Below, piece after piece: positions 1 to 9,495 of a stretch of DNA of 64,000 nucleotides. The position numbers and the translations under genes are program-made. The first letter of the stretch is position 1, and each line of letters starts with the position of its first letter. Source of the DNA: Bacteroidia bacterium (GTDB lineage: Bacteria > Bacteroidota > Bacteroidia > Flavobacteriales > Flavobacteriaceae); assembly GCA_030428865.1 (NCBI GenBank), contig JAUIEK010000001.1, positions 434,001 through 498,000 on the forward strand. Reading direction: 5' to 3'. The notes under the pieces are model-generated. The model had not been told where the DNA came from. It did not search any database and saw only the letters and a list, made by a program, of their open reading frames with translations.

Positions 1-459
1 AGTGATATTTAAGCTTAACTCTACTGTAAATTGATTGTCAGAAAAAGAAGTGACAGTCATTTCTTGATTTTCGGACGGAACGTCAAAAAAATTATTTAAT
101 GTAAAGGTGTTTTCTAATTCATTTACAGAATAATTTCCAGATACATCAAAGGACTCTTCTATAATTTCTGTTTCAGGGTCTTCGTTTGTTACGTTTAATG
201 TATTTGTAAAAGTAGCATTGCCAGTTATAGTGTATATGCCATTTTCATCAAAATCCACTACTACTTCTCCTTCAGTCATAGAAGCAGATATAGACCTGAT
301 AATCTCACTATTAGTTATTACACGTGTTTCAGAAATAAAGTAGTTAAAAGTTTCTAAGCTATAGCTCCCAGGAACAAAAACAAAAGCATCATCTTCACTA
401 CAACTAAAAATAGTAAACGAGATAAAACATAAGATTAACCACTTTGATATACTTTTCAT
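1..459 (-). CDS. Partial hypothetical lipoprotein (N-terminal 153 residues)
   Basis: The reading frame is open from an ATG at 459 to the left edge of the window, so the C-terminus is missing. Residues 1-19 form a short basic and hydrophobic signal ending in IFS, followed by Cys20 as the lipid-attachment cysteine. The mature end is C-S-E-D-D, which resembles the acidic surface-export signal known for Bacteroidota lipoproteins; surface location is inference. The visible mature part is rich in Thr, Asn, Ser and Glu and looks like a beta-sandwich domain, but I recognise no family. A good promoter lies 23-55 bases upstream. Confidence 0.75.
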   Translation of the reverse strand, partial: MKSISKWLILCFISFTIFSCSEDDAFVFVPGSYSLETFNYFISETRVITNSEIIRSISASMTEGEVVVDFDENGIYTITGNATFTNTLNVTNEDPETEIIEESFDVSGNYSVNELENTFTLNNFFDVPSENQEMTVTSFSDNQFTVELSLNIT

Positions 460-481
460 AAAACCTTGATTTAGAATAAAC

Positions 482-514
482 CAAATATAATATTTCTTTT
501 TTCGTTTTTAACAA
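482..514 (-). promoter_or_regulatory. Bacteroidota-type promoter of the partial lipoprotein gene
   Basis: On the minus strand a TTG (514-512) is followed after 22 bases by TATATTTG (489-482), matching the Bacteroidota primary sigma pattern TTG-N~21-TAnnTTTG. Transcription would start near 477, giving a leader of roughly 18 bases before the ATG at 459. Confidence 0.55.
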
Positions 515-533
515 CTAGCATGATTTTATTACC

Positions 534-2069
534 TTAAGTTAACCAACCTTCTCTATCCAGGCTTCTGTATTGAATTGCTTCTGAAATGTGATTGGGAAGA
601 ATATCATCTTCATTAGCTAAATCAGCAATAGTTCTAGCAACTTTTAAAATCCGGTCATAAGCCCTGGCAGATAAGTTTAGTTTTTCCATGGCTGTTTTTA
701 ATAAAGCTTTGCTTTCAGCAGAAAGGACACAAAACTTCCTGATTTGTTTTACACTCATTTGTGCATTGTAGTGTACGGTTTTTAAATCACTAAAACGATT
801 GGACTGAATTTCTCTAGCAGTAATAACGCGTTTTCTAATAGCAACACTAGATTCTCCTTTTTGTTCTTCAGAGAGTTTGTCAAAAGGAACAGGAGTAACT
901 TCGATATGAATATCAATTCGATCTAATAAAGGACCTGAGATTTTACCTAAATAACGCTGCATTTCTGCAGGAGAACTAGCTAAAGGATTTGTACCGTCAT
1001 TAAAAAAACCAGACGGACTTGGATTCATACTGGCTACTAACATAAAACTACTAGGATAGGTTATGGTAAATTTAGCTCTAGAAATAGTTACTTCTCTATC
1101 TTCTAGTGGTTGGCGCATGACTTCTAAAACAGATCGTTTAAACTCAGGAAGTTCATCTAAAAACAAAACACCATTATGTGCTAGTGAAATTTCACCTGGC
1201 TGCGGATATTGTCCGCCACCAACTAAGGCTACATCAGAGATTGTATGATGAGGAGATCGAAATGGGCGTTGATACATCAAGCCATTGTTTTCGGTTTTTC
1301 CAACTACAGAATGAATTTTAGTGGTTTCTAGCGCCTCGTGTAAAGTCATGGGTGGTAGGATGGAAGGTAGACGCTTTGCTAACATGGTTTTTCCTGCTCC
1401 TGGAGGACCAATTAGTATAATATTATGACCGCCAGCTGCTGCAATTTCCATGCATCGTTTAATTGATTCTTGCCCTTTTACATCAGCAAAATCATGTTCA
1501 GCAATAGTAAGATTTTCATAAAATATGGCTCTGGTGTCAATAGTTACAGGAGAAATGGTTTTATCATCATTAAAATGATCAATAACTTCTAAAATGTTGG
1601 ACACCCCTAGTATATTAATGTCATTAACAATTGCTGCCTCTTTTGCATTTTCTTTAGGCAGAATAAAATGTTTAAATCCTTCTTCTCTTGCTTTAATTGC
1701 TATAGGTAAGGCTCCTTTTATGGGTTGTAAACTTCCGTCTAAAGAAAGTTCTCCCATAATTACATATTCTTCAATATTGGTTGATTGAATTTGATTGGAT
1801 GCTGCTAAGATTCCTACAGCTAGCGTTAGATCGTAAGAAGCGCCTTCTTTTCGTAGATCTGCAGGAGCCATGTTAATGGTAATCTTTTTACCTGGAAGCT
1901 TGTATCCGTTGTTGTTTAGGGCGGCAGATATTCTGTAGGAGCTTTCTCTAACAGCATTATCGGGTAATCCTACAAGATGATAGCCAATTCCTTTATCAAT
2001 ATTTACTTCTACGGTAATTGTGGTGGCTTCTATACCAAAGACGGCGCTGCCAAATACTTTTACGAGCAT
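534..2069 (-). CDS. comM: YifB/ComM family magnesium-chelatase-like AAA+ ATPase
   Basis: 511 residues, full length for the family. The N-terminal 170 residues form the Lon-protease-like ChlI domain, followed by a Mg-chelatase AAA+ module with Walker A GPPGAGKT at 221-228 and Walker B VLFLDEL at 301-307, and a C-terminal helical Mg_chelatase_C domain ending with the conserved SLDREGW. Family members such as ComM are hexameric branch-migration helicases that extend heteroduplex during natural transformation; the role here is inferred from homology. It is the last gene of a minus-strand run, 61 bases after dsbD. No competence genes are visible nearby. Confidence 0.93.
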   Translation of the reverse strand: MLVKVFGSAVFGIEATTITVEVNIDKGIGYHLVGLPDNAVRESSYRISAALNNNGYKLPGKKITINMAPADLRKEGASYDLTLAVGILAASNQIQSTNIEEYVIMGELSLDGSLQPIKGALPIAIKAREEGFKHFILPKENAKEAAIVNDINILGVSNILEVIDHFNDDKTISPVTIDTRAIFYENLTIAEHDFADVKGQESIKRCMEIAAAGGHNIILIGPPGAGKTMLAKRLPSILPPMTLHEALETTKIHSVVGKTENNGLMYQRPFRSPHHTISDVALVGGGQYPQPGEISLAHNGVLFLDELPEFKRSVLEVMRQPLEDREVTISRAKFTITYPSSFMLVASMNPSPSGFFNDGTNPLASSPAEMQRYLGKISGPLLDRIDIHIEVTPVPFDKLSEEQKGESSVAIRKRVITAREIQSNRFSDLKTVHYNAQMSVKQIRKFCVLSAESKALLKTAMEKLNLSARAYDRILKVARTIADLANEDDILPNHISEAIQYRSLDREGWLT

Positions 2070-2130
2070 ACTTCTTCTCTTTCAAACAAGAAAGATAAGA
2101 AAATATGCTTTTACAGATTAGAAGAAACAG

Positions 2131-4104
2131 TTACTTTTTGCTATTGAAATTTTGTAACCCGGTTTCTAACCATTTTTGATAAGTGCTGGCATCTGTATAC
2201 TGAATAGAAGAATTCAAAACTTCCAAATCTGGACTTAACAATACATAAAAAGGTTGAGAAGCTGTTTGAAAATTTACTGTTTGAAAAGTAGCCCATTTAT
2301 CGCCAATAGTTTCAATAGTTTTTATGGTCCCGTTTGGTTTTAAAAACTGAAACTGCTCTTCTTTAGATAATTGTTTTCTATCATCTACATACAATGAAAT
2401 AAGAATGTAGTCGTCTTTTAATAATTGATAAATTTCAGGTTGTATCCATACGTTTTCTTCCATCTTTCTGCAATTTACACAAGCCCAACCTGTAAAATCT
2501 AATAGTATCGGTTTGTCTTGTTGTTTTGCAACCGCTAATCCTTCATCAAAATCTTTGTAGCAATCTAAACCAAGTGGACAATCACTTTGTTGTTCATATA
2601 CACTATAAAATTGTGGAGGAGGAAAACCACTTAGTAAATTAAGATTCCACCAAGGAGTTTTTAAAACACCGGGAGTTAAGTAAATAACAAAACTAATAAC
2701 AAGAATCCCGAAAGAAATTCTAGAAAAACTAAGTTTTTTATCTCGAGAATCATGCGGGAATTTAATTCTCTTAAAAAGATATAGCGCTAATGCAATAAAT
2801 AAGATGATCCAAATTCCGATAAAAACCTCTCTTTTTAACAAGCCCCAATGTTCTACTAAATCTGCATTTGATAAGAATTTAAAGGCAAAAGCCAATTCTA
2901 AAAAACCAAGAACAACTTTGGTTGCGTTTAGCCATCCTCCAGATTTTGGTAAGGAATTTAACCAGCTAGGAAACATGGCAAACAAAGCAAATGGCAAGGC
3001 AAGCGCAAATCCGAATCCGCTCATGCCGGCTGTTAGTTGCATGGCTCCGCCATCAGAAGTTAAAGAGCCAGCTAATAACGAACCAAGAATAGGGCCTGTA
3101 CAAGAAAAAGAAACAATGGCTAATGTTAATGCCATAAAAAAGATTCCTAAAAATCCGCCAATGTTAGAAGCAGAATCCATTTTGTTTCCCCAAGAACTAG
3201 GTAATGTTATTTCGTAATAACCAAAAAATGAAAAAGCAAAGAATACCAAGATTGCAAAAAAGAAAATATTAAGCCAAACGTTGGTAGAAATAGTGTTTAA
3301 AATCTCAGGATTTATTCCATCTAAAAAATGAAACGGAATACTTAATAGAATGTATATTAAAACAATGAAAAAACCATAAAGAATGGCATTAGAAACTCCT
3401 TTTTTCTTGTTTTGAGATTGTTTAGTAAAAAACGAAACAGTAAGCGGAATCATAGGGAATACGCAAGGCGTTAGCAATGCTAAAAGTCCGCCAACAAAAC
3501 CGAGTAAAAAAATGGTGAGTAAACTGCTGTTTCCTCCTGATTCTTTTTGTGTTTCAGAAACTAATAGTTCTTTGTTTTTTAGATCGAGAACAAGTTTTTT
3601 AGAAAGATCTTTACTTTTTTGATCTAGTTGCTTATCTCCTTTTTTTTTTGAGTTATTACCTGTTAAAGAAAACGTAAAATTCTCGTTTATGTTAATACAA
3701 ACTTCTTTACAAACTTGACCAAATAAATTAAGCTCAACGTCTGTAATATCTTTGCTTGTTAGCTGAATTCTTTGTGTTAAAATAGCTTTGTTTTCAAAGA
3801 AAACTTCTTCTTTTTCCCAAACTTCGCTGTATTCTTTATGCGTTTCACTTTCTGTTGCTTTTCCTATAAGCTTAATATTAGGATTTTCTTTAGCAAGCGA
3901 AATTTCTAAAGGCAAAGAAGCATCTTCTGGATTGTATTGAGAATACAAATGCCATTTATCAAAAATTGTTGCCTCAAAAATTAAATCATATTTTGAGGCA
4001 GTTATTTTTTTTACAGATGTTTTCCAAACAACGGGTTGTTGTTCGGTTTGTGCATTTATTGTAAAGCTTACTAAAAAGAGAAAAAGACCTAAAAGATTCT
4101 TCAT
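2131..4104 (-). CDS. dsbD: DsbD-like thiol:disulfide interchange protein
   Basis: 657 residues with the three-part DsbD plan. A signal peptide (about 1-18) precedes a periplasmic N-terminal domain (about 20-165) carrying a Cys pair in the segment QVCKEVC. A central multi-pass membrane domain (about 190-475) contains TPCVFPMIPL and FSCTGPILG, the two membrane cysteines. The C-terminal thioredoxin domain has CVNC at 542-545. The family moves electrons from cytoplasmic thioredoxin across the inner membrane to reduce periplasmic proteins. It starts 9 bases after a TlpA-like gene on the same strand, a plausible electron acceptor. Confidence 0.92.
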   Translation of the reverse strand: MKNLLGLFLFLVSFTINAQTEQQPVVWKTSVKKITASKYDLIFEATIFDKWHLYSQYNPEDASLPLEISLAKENPNIKLIGKATESETHKEYSEVWEKEEVFFENKAILTQRIQLTSKDITDVELNLFGQVCKEVCININENFTFSLTGNNSKKKGDKQLDQKSKDLSKKLVLDLKNKELLVSETQKESGGNSSLLTIFLLGFVGGLLALLTPCVFPMIPLTVSFFTKQSQNKKKGVSNAILYGFFIVLIYILLSIPFHFLDGINPEILNTISTNVWLNIFFFAILVFFAFSFFGYYEITLPSSWGNKMDSASNIGGFLGIFFMALTLAIVSFSCTGPILGSLLAGSLTSDGGAMQLTAGMSGFGFALALPFALFAMFPSWLNSLPKSGGWLNATKVVLGFLELAFAFKFLSNADLVEHWGLLKREVFIGIWIILFIALALYLFKRIKFPHDSRDKKLSFSRISFGILVISFVIYLTPGVLKTPWWNLNLLSGFPPPQFYSVYEQQSDCPLGLDCYKDFDEGLAVAKQQDKPILLDFTGWACVNCRKMEENVWIQPEIYQLLKDDYILISLYVDDRKQLSKEEQFQFLKPNGTIKTIETIGDKWATFQTVNFQTASQPFYVLLSPDLEVLNSSIQYTDASTYQKWLETGLQNFNSKK

Positions 4105-4113
4105 AGAGTATAA

Positions 4114-5535
4114 TTATAATTCTAACTTGTTTAATAGTTTTTTTAATTCTGGATCGCCTGGACCTGGCGCACTGGAGCTTACAATGTTTCCTTTAGGATC
4201 AATTAACAGATAACGAGGAATGCCAATAATATTATATTGTTTTATAAATTCAGATTCAAAGCTGTTATTGGCTAAAAGTTGTACGCCCTCTAGTTTCTTT
4301 TTTGCAATCATTTTTTTCCATGCAGCATATTGTTTTGTATTATGATCAAGAGAAATACCTACAAAAACAATGTTTTTGTCTTTGTATTCTTTTGCTAATT
4401 TATTATAAGCAGGCATTGCATGAATACATGGTGAGCAAGTTGTAGACCATACATCTATGTAAACATATTTCTCTTTAAAATCACTTAAAGATTTTGTACC
4501 TCCATTATAGCTCTTATAATTGGTAAAAACAGGAGATGGTTTCCCTTTTTTTAATTTTTCTTCTTTGTGAATTTTAGCAATATTATTTTTGTATTCACTA
4601 TTTGTACAAACTTTATAAAAAGAATTGTAAAAAACTTCTAAATCATTGGGGTTTTTTATGCTATAAGGGGCAGCAATAGCTCTTTGGTATATTAGATGAT
4701 TTCTAATTTCTTTACTTGTAACAATATTTTTAAGTTCGTTAATTCCGAATATGAGGGATATCAAAACATTAGAGGTCTTGCCTTCTTTTTTTAAATATTC
4801 TTTATATAATTTTATAATTTTTTTGTAAAAAAAATCATCTAACAATGATCTATATTCTCTAGAAAATAAGTAGTCTTCTACATTTTCGTAATCTAGATTT
4901 TTTAATTCATTTAAAAAGTTTTCAGATGCTTTAAAGTCACGGTTTTTTATGTAATAGCTGTGAGCACCTCTGTAATTATTTAAACTTGATAAAACAAAAT
5001 ACTCTATATCTTTTTTTTCTCTTTCTTTAAAAGAAGTAGAAATGTTTTTAAATTGGTTTAATAAATTTATTTTTTTGTCTTTTAACTGATAAATAGCTTT
5101 TTTAAACGCATCTTCATCTTTAGAAAATAGTTTTTCATGATCATCTCTAGTGAACTGATTTTTTCTCTTTTCAAACAAATACTCATTAACTATTTTATGT
5201 TCTCCCTCAAACTTTAATGTGTTTTTGTAGTCGTGAATGTCGTATTCTAAATTTGTGATTTTCCCTTTAGTTAAAAATAAATTAATGATGATGTCATCAT
5301 TACTTAAATAGAAAAAATTATTGTTGCTAATCTGTATGGTATCTTTAAAACTGCCATCTTCAGATAGGGTAATTTCTTTTCTGAATAACATATCAAAGCT
5401 ACTTTTAATTATAATTTTTTTAGCATTTGAGTTTGTTATTTTGCCCGAAATAATCGCATAATCTACAGCATTATTTTCTTTGTGGGCAATTAAAAATAAA
5501 GGAGTAAATAAAATTAATACAAGTAGTTTTTTCAT
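4114..5535 (-). CDS. TlpA-family thioredoxin-fold protein with long N-terminal domain
   Basis: 473 residues. An N-terminal signal (about 1-17) is followed by a beta-rich region resembling the DUF4369-type domain (about 25-115), a charged helical linker region (120-330) and a C-terminal AhpC/TSA-thioredoxin domain with the redox motif CSPC at 367-370 and the cis-Pro segment GIPRYLLID. Such Bacteroidota proteins are periplasmic thiol-disulfide oxidoreductases. It lies directly upstream of dsbD (9-base gap), which suggests it is kept reduced by that protein. Codon use is very A/T rich and Lys/Asn rich in the middle part. The substrate is unknown. Confidence 0.85.
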   Translation of the reverse strand: MKKLLVLILFTPLFLIAHKENNAVDYAIISGKITNSNAKKIIIKSSFDMLFRKEITLSEDGSFKDTIQISNNNFFYLSNDDIIINLFLTKGKITNLEYDIHDYKNTLKFEGEHKIVNEYLFEKRKNQFTRDDHEKLFSKDEDAFKKAIYQLKDKKINLLNQFKNISTSFKEREKKDIEYFVLSSLNNYRGAHSYYIKNRDFKASENFLNELKNLDYENVEDYLFSREYRSLLDDFFYKKIIKLYKEYLKKEGKTSNVLISLIFGINELKNIVTSKEIRNHLIYQRAIAAPYSIKNPNDLEVFYNSFYKVCTNSEYKNNIAKIHKEEKLKKGKPSPVFTNYKSYNGGTKSLSDFKEKYVYIDVWSTTCSPCIHAMPAYNKLAKEYKDKNIVFVGISLDHNTKQYAAWKKMIAKKKLEGVQLLANNSFESEFIKQYNIIGIPRYLLIDPKGNIVSSSAPGPGDPELKKLLNKLEL

Positions 5536-5555
5536 GAAATTAATATTGATAATGT

Positions 5556-6872
5556 TTATTTTATAGAGATTAATAGTTTGCTACTTGTATTACTGTTAAC
5601 GTAAAACCTTTTGTCTTGTCTCATTTTTATTACCCAAATAATTTTGTTATCTGCATTAGTTAGTAACCAAACCTGTTCTTTATCTAGCAATGATAGTTTT
5701 TGATCTTTAAAAAACTGACTGATTTTTTTAGACCCTTTCATTCCGAGAGGGTAAAAATAATCTCCATATTCCCATTTTCTTATAGTAAGTGGGAACTTTA
5801 ACAAATCTTTATCTACAACAATCTCGTTTTTATGCAGGCTTTTGATCTGATCTGTCTTTTTAAAAGACAAACAAAAAGGATCTGTTAGTTCTGAATTTTC
5901 ATCATTAATATGATATGTTTTTTCGCTTTTTTGATCTTTCTGAATAGGTGATAGAATTAACTGATCTCTATTTTTTAACAAGCGATGTGTTTTAGAAAAC
6001 ACCTGTTTTCCTGTTTGTGCAGAGAGTAAGTTAGTCACATCATTCCATTCTGTAAAACCATAATTTTTTAAAAATTGATACAAAAAACCTTGATGATTTT
6101 TCAACTTTTCTAAACTAGTAATATTAATGCTTAGGTAATTTTTATTAATTTTTTTTACAACTTCTTTTGATTTTTCAGAAACATATTCATCAATTAAATC
6201 TTGACTTTGGTTTAGAAACGTTAGTGTATTTTGAAAACTTTGTAACAGGTTCGGATTGATTTCTTTTAAAACAGGAACTACTTGATGCCTTACTTTATTT
6301 CGTACGTATTTAATGTTTTTATTTGATTTGTCTTCTCGCCATTCAATTCTCTTTTTTATGGCATACATCATAATCTCATCACGAGAAAAAGGGAGCAAAG
6401 GTCTAATTGATTTCTGATTAATAGGAGGAATACCTGTAAAACCTTCTAAGCCTGAACCTCTTGCTAAATTGATAAGGAATGTTTCTAAATTATCATTTGC
6501 GTTGTGTGCAGTTAATACAGATTGATAATCTGTTTTCTTTAATAATTCGTAAAACCAATTATAGCGAAGTTCTCGTGCAGCAATTTGAATAGAAGTCTTT
6601 TGTTCTTGTGTGTATTTTTCAGTATCAAAAGAAGTCGTAAAACACTCTTTTTTAAATTTTTTTGCAAGATTTTTTACAAAGACTTCATCTTCATCACTTT
6701 CAACACCTCTTAGTTGAAAATTGCAATGACAGATGGCAAAGTCTAATTTTAAATCTTTGCATAAATGAGTTAGAACAACGCTGTCAATTCCACCAGAAAC
6801 GGCAATTAAAAAGGAGTTTTCTAACAGAAAAGGAAAGTTTTTTTCAATATGGGTTTTAAATTCTTGAAGCAT
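5556..6872 (-). CDS. tilS: tRNA(Ile)-lysidine synthetase
   Basis: 438 residues. The PP-loop ATP-binding motif SGGIDS is at residues 26-31 of the N-terminal N-type ATP pyrophosphatase domain, and LTAHNANDNLETFL follows about 100 residues later as expected. The C-terminal domain keeps the family segment KISQFFKDQKLS. The enzyme attaches lysine to C34 of tRNA-Ile(CAU) so that it reads AUA, and it is essential in most bacteria. Gaps of 20 and 18 bases to its neighbours place it in one transcription unit with pabB and the TlpA-like gene. Confidence 0.96.
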   Translation of the reverse strand: MLQEFKTHIEKNFPFLLENSFLIAVSGGIDSVVLTHLCKDLKLDFAICHCNFQLRGVESDEDEVFVKNLAKKFKKECFTTSFDTEKYTQEQKTSIQIAARELRYNWFYELLKKTDYQSVLTAHNANDNLETFLINLARGSGLEGFTGIPPINQKSIRPLLPFSRDEIMMYAIKKRIEWREDKSNKNIKYVRNKVRHQVVPVLKEINPNLLQSFQNTLTFLNQSQDLIDEYVSEKSKEVVKKINKNYLSINITSLEKLKNHQGFLYQFLKNYGFTEWNDVTNLLSAQTGKQVFSKTHRLLKNRDQLILSPIQKDQKSEKTYHINDENSELTDPFCLSFKKTDQIKSLHKNEIVVDKDLLKFPLTIRKWEYGDYFYPLGMKGSKKISQFFKDQKLSLLDKEQVWLLTNADNKIIWVIKMRQDKRFYVNSNTSSKLLISIK

Positions 6873-6890
6873 ATTATCAAATGTACAAAC

Positions 6891-8195
6891 TTATTCAGTT
6901 TGACTTTTTGTAAGAACATATTTCATTGCCTTTGCTTTAATCAAACACTCTTCATATTCGTTTTCTGGATTTGATTTAGCAGTAATGGCGCTTCCTACAG
7001 AAAAGGAAACGTATTTTTTTTCTGCATTATATAAAATGCTACGTATTACCACATTAAAATCAAAATCCTTATCAGGAGTAAAATAGCCAACAGTGCCAGA
7101 ATACAAACCTCTTTTTGTTTCTTCTAACGCTTCAATAATTTTCATGGCAGAAACTTTTGGAGCACCTGTCATACTTCCCATAGGGAATGTGTTCTTAATC
7201 ACATCAACTGAATCAATATTTTCGCTTAACTCACAAGTTATGGTAGAAATGAGTTGATGTACTTGTTTAAAGGTATATACTTTGCAGAGTTCTTCTACAA
7301 TTACAGTACTTTTTTTGGCTGTTTTAGCCAAGTCGTTTCGAACTAAATCTACAATCATAATATTTTCTGCACGTTCTTTCTGATCATGTGCTAAATCGTA
7401 AGCCAGCTTTTCGTCATCAATTTTACTAATTAATCGTTTTGCAGTTCCTTTAATTGGTTGAGAAATTATTTTATTACCAATCTTTTTTAAATAACGCTCG
7501 GGTGATGCTGACAATAAATACTGATTATTTATTTTAAAAAAAGTAGCAAATGGAGGTTCTGAAATAGCATTTAAATCTTCATAAACTTGCAAGGGATCAA
7601 TTTTGCAGTTTTCAGCATAAAACTCCTGACAAAAATTAGCTTCATAGATATCGCCTCTGTGAATATGCTCAAGCATTTTTTCCACTTTTTGACGATACTC
7701 GTCTTTATGAATCCGCAGTTTAATAGCAACTTCTGTTGTTTCTTTTTGAGGGATTTTTTTAAAACTTTCAATGGCATTAAAATCGGATAAAATTTCGTCA
7801 CTCACTAAGTTTAAATAGGAGAAAGTAACTGTGTTCTCTGAAAAGAAAATTAGTTTTTTAGGCTGAAAAAAAAACAAATCAGGAAATTCTAAACCATCAT
7901 AATTTTTAGATGTTAGTAATTCTGTATCGTTTTTTAGATCGTAACTCAAGTAGCCAAAAATAAAGTCATTGGTTTGAGTTTGGTATTCTTTTAATTTTTC
8001 AAAAGCATTAGTAGTATCTGTTTGAATGGAGGTAAGTTCATCTATAGCTAAAATAGCATCATAACTTTTGTAGTTTTCTGGGTAAGAATTTGTGTCTAGC
8101 CAACAAATGGTTTCAAATTGTTGAGCCCAGTGTAAAACTTTTTGTTTAAACCCTTTTATAGAATTAATTGAAAACTCTTTTTTAATACGAAGCAT
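6891..8195 (-). CDS. pabB: Anthranilate/para-aminobenzoate synthase component I
   Basis: 434 residues with the chorismate-binding fold: QPIKGT, the DLVRNDLAK segment and GSMTGAPKVSAMKIIEALE are all present and in order. The context (tilS neighbour, no trp genes, no glutamine amidotransferase partner) favours aminodeoxychorismate synthase, PabB, for folate synthesis over TrpE. The N-terminal 150 residues are divergent, as is usual for flavobacterial PabB. The glutaminase subunit is not in the window. It is probably co-transcribed with the outer-membrane protein gene 21 bases upstream. Confidence 0.88.
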   Translation of the reverse strand: MLRIKKEFSINSIKGFKQKVLHWAQQFETICWLDTNSYPENYKSYDAILAIDELTSIQTDTTNAFEKLKEYQTQTNDFIFGYLSYDLKNDTELLTSKNYDGLEFPDLFFFQPKKLIFFSENTVTFSYLNLVSDEILSDFNAIESFKKIPQKETTEVAIKLRIHKDEYRQKVEKMLEHIHRGDIYEANFCQEFYAENCKIDPLQVYEDLNAISEPPFATFFKINNQYLLSASPERYLKKIGNKIISQPIKGTAKRLISKIDDEKLAYDLAHDQKERAENIMIVDLVRNDLAKTAKKSTVIVEELCKVYTFKQVHQLISTITCELSENIDSVDVIKNTFPMGSMTGAPKVSAMKIIEALEETKRGLYSGTVGYFTPDKDFDFNVVIRSILYNAEKKYVSFSVGSAITAKSNPENEYEECLIKAKAMKYVLTKSQTE

Positions 8196-8216
8196 GTTGC
8201 AAAAATAAAGATTTCA

Positions 8217-9425
8217 CTAATTGGTAAAAGGGATAGTTATGCCAATACCTGTTTGAAAATCTGGAGCATTATTTACTAATAAATCTTGTTTTGCATAAAG
8301 TGATAATTTAATTTTTTTTGTTGCGTAGGTATACAAAAAATTCCAAGTTGATTGATTCTTGTATAGTTGTTCAACACCATGTTGCCATCCGCTATGAATT
8401 GCATCCCATTCGCCAACTAAAAAATAATATCCTGCTTCAGTTTGTTTGCTGTACCGAGTTTGATATTGGTAGTTTAACCCAAACGCATGATAATTTCTCA
8501 TTTGAGTGTATTTTGTGAATTCAAGTATTGCTTCAAAACCTCCTAGTAATTTATTATTGCCTAGCTCCATAACATCTCCAAAATTGATAAGATTTTTACG
8601 CAGACCAGAAATTCCGTAACCTAATCTGAATTCATTTTTGTTTTTAAGAGTCCAAGTTTTTATCAGATTTGCAGATAAACCAAAATCTGTAGATGGATTA
8701 TAAGAAGCTGTATTTATACTCAAATGAGATCCAAAATTAAAGTTGATATTATTTTTATTGAGTATTTTAATTTGAGGATACCAATGATGATTTAAATCAA
8801 TCCCAGTAAAAACAAACTGATTTCTGCCAATTTGCATTCTTTTTCCGTTTCTATCGGTATAATCTATATCAACTTTATTTAAACCATAATATCTTCTCCC
8901 GAAAGGATCCTTTCCGCCAGCAATATTATCATGAAACCACTCAATACTTTCATCAGATGTAAAGAAAGAGAAAGGATAATGCCCTTCTGTTGGTACAAAA
9001 GAACGAATGGTAATTTGTAGTTCAGATTTTGAAGAAAGTCTTGTTTTAAAAGAAGCGCGAAATTCTTTAAAAACAGCACCAATTACAATTCTAAAATAAT
9101 CAGCTGGAGTTGTTTCTTGATCGACATAATTAAACTGTCTATTGTACCAAATAGTTCCTGCAAAATTAGCTCTAATCTCAGGAGATTCTGGCAGATAAGC
9201 TTCTACAAAAGGATGGAAATTATTGCCACTGTGTATTGAAAAAGTAAATTCTGATTTACTAACAGGTCTGACAGAAAAATTTTGATTGATTCTGCCCGAA
9301 AACATTCCAAAATGATGTGTTGGCAATATGCTAATCTTATCAATACCGTTTTTAATTCCAGTATTATTTTGACTCTGTGCAACAAGACCCCAAAAAATCG
9401 ATAAATAAAAAAAGATCCGAAACAT
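8217..9425 (-). CDS. Predicted outer-membrane beta-barrel protein, unknown function
   Basis: 402 residues from the ATG at 9425; a TTG one codon upstream could extend it but is not needed. A signal peptide ends at AQSQ near residue 18. The rest alternates aromatic and polar residues in strand-length segments (for example FGLNYQYQTRY and KIKLSLYAK) and ends with GIGITIPFTN, typical of a barrel with a C-terminal beta-signal. I do not recognise a specific family. It is first in a run with pabB, tilS, TlpA and dsbD but has only 14 bases between the lpdA terminator and its start region, so its promoter is unclear. Confidence 0.7.
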   Translation of the reverse strand: MFRIFFYLSIFWGLVAQSQNNTGIKNGIDKISILPTHHFGMFSGRINQNFSVRPVSKSEFTFSIHSGNNFHPFVEAYLPESPEIRANFAGTIWYNRQFNYVDQETTPADYFRIVIGAVFKEFRASFKTRLSSKSELQITIRSFVPTEGHYPFSFFTSDESIEWFHDNIAGGKDPFGRRYYGLNKVDIDYTDRNGKRMQIGRNQFVFTGIDLNHHWYPQIKILNKNNINFNFGSHLSINTASYNPSTDFGLSANLIKTWTLKNKNEFRLGYGISGLRKNLINFGDVMELGNNKLLGGFEAILEFTKYTQMRNYHAFGLNYQYQTRYSKQTEAGYYFLVGEWDAIHSGWQHGVEQLYKNQSTWNFLYTYATKKIKLSLYAKQDLLVNNAPDFQTGIGITIPFTN

Positions 9426-9442
9426 CAAATTAAACTTAATAA

Positions 9443-9469
9443 AAAAGCAACCAAAAAGAGGTTGCTTTT
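9443..9469 (-). terminator. Intrinsic terminator after lpdA
   Basis: A 10-base-pair stem, AAAAGCAACC at 9443-9452 with GGTTGCTTTT at 9460-9469 and a 7-base loop, is followed on the minus strand by a T-run (9446-9441 complement). It lies between the lpdA stop (9496) and the outer-membrane gene start (9425). Confidence 0.8.
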
Positions 9470-9495
9470 AAAGTTATTATTTTAATTGCTTTATC

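Noticed and set aside
1063..1248. Open frames of 60-110 codons on the strand opposite comM, dsbD, groEL and miaB
   Set aside because: They lie wholly inside well-supported genes, show no family resemblance, and have the composition expected of antisense frames.
6891..8195. pabB as trpE or menF
   Set aside because: No trp or men genes are adjacent; the tilS neighbour and overall pattern favour PabB, though the split is not absolute.
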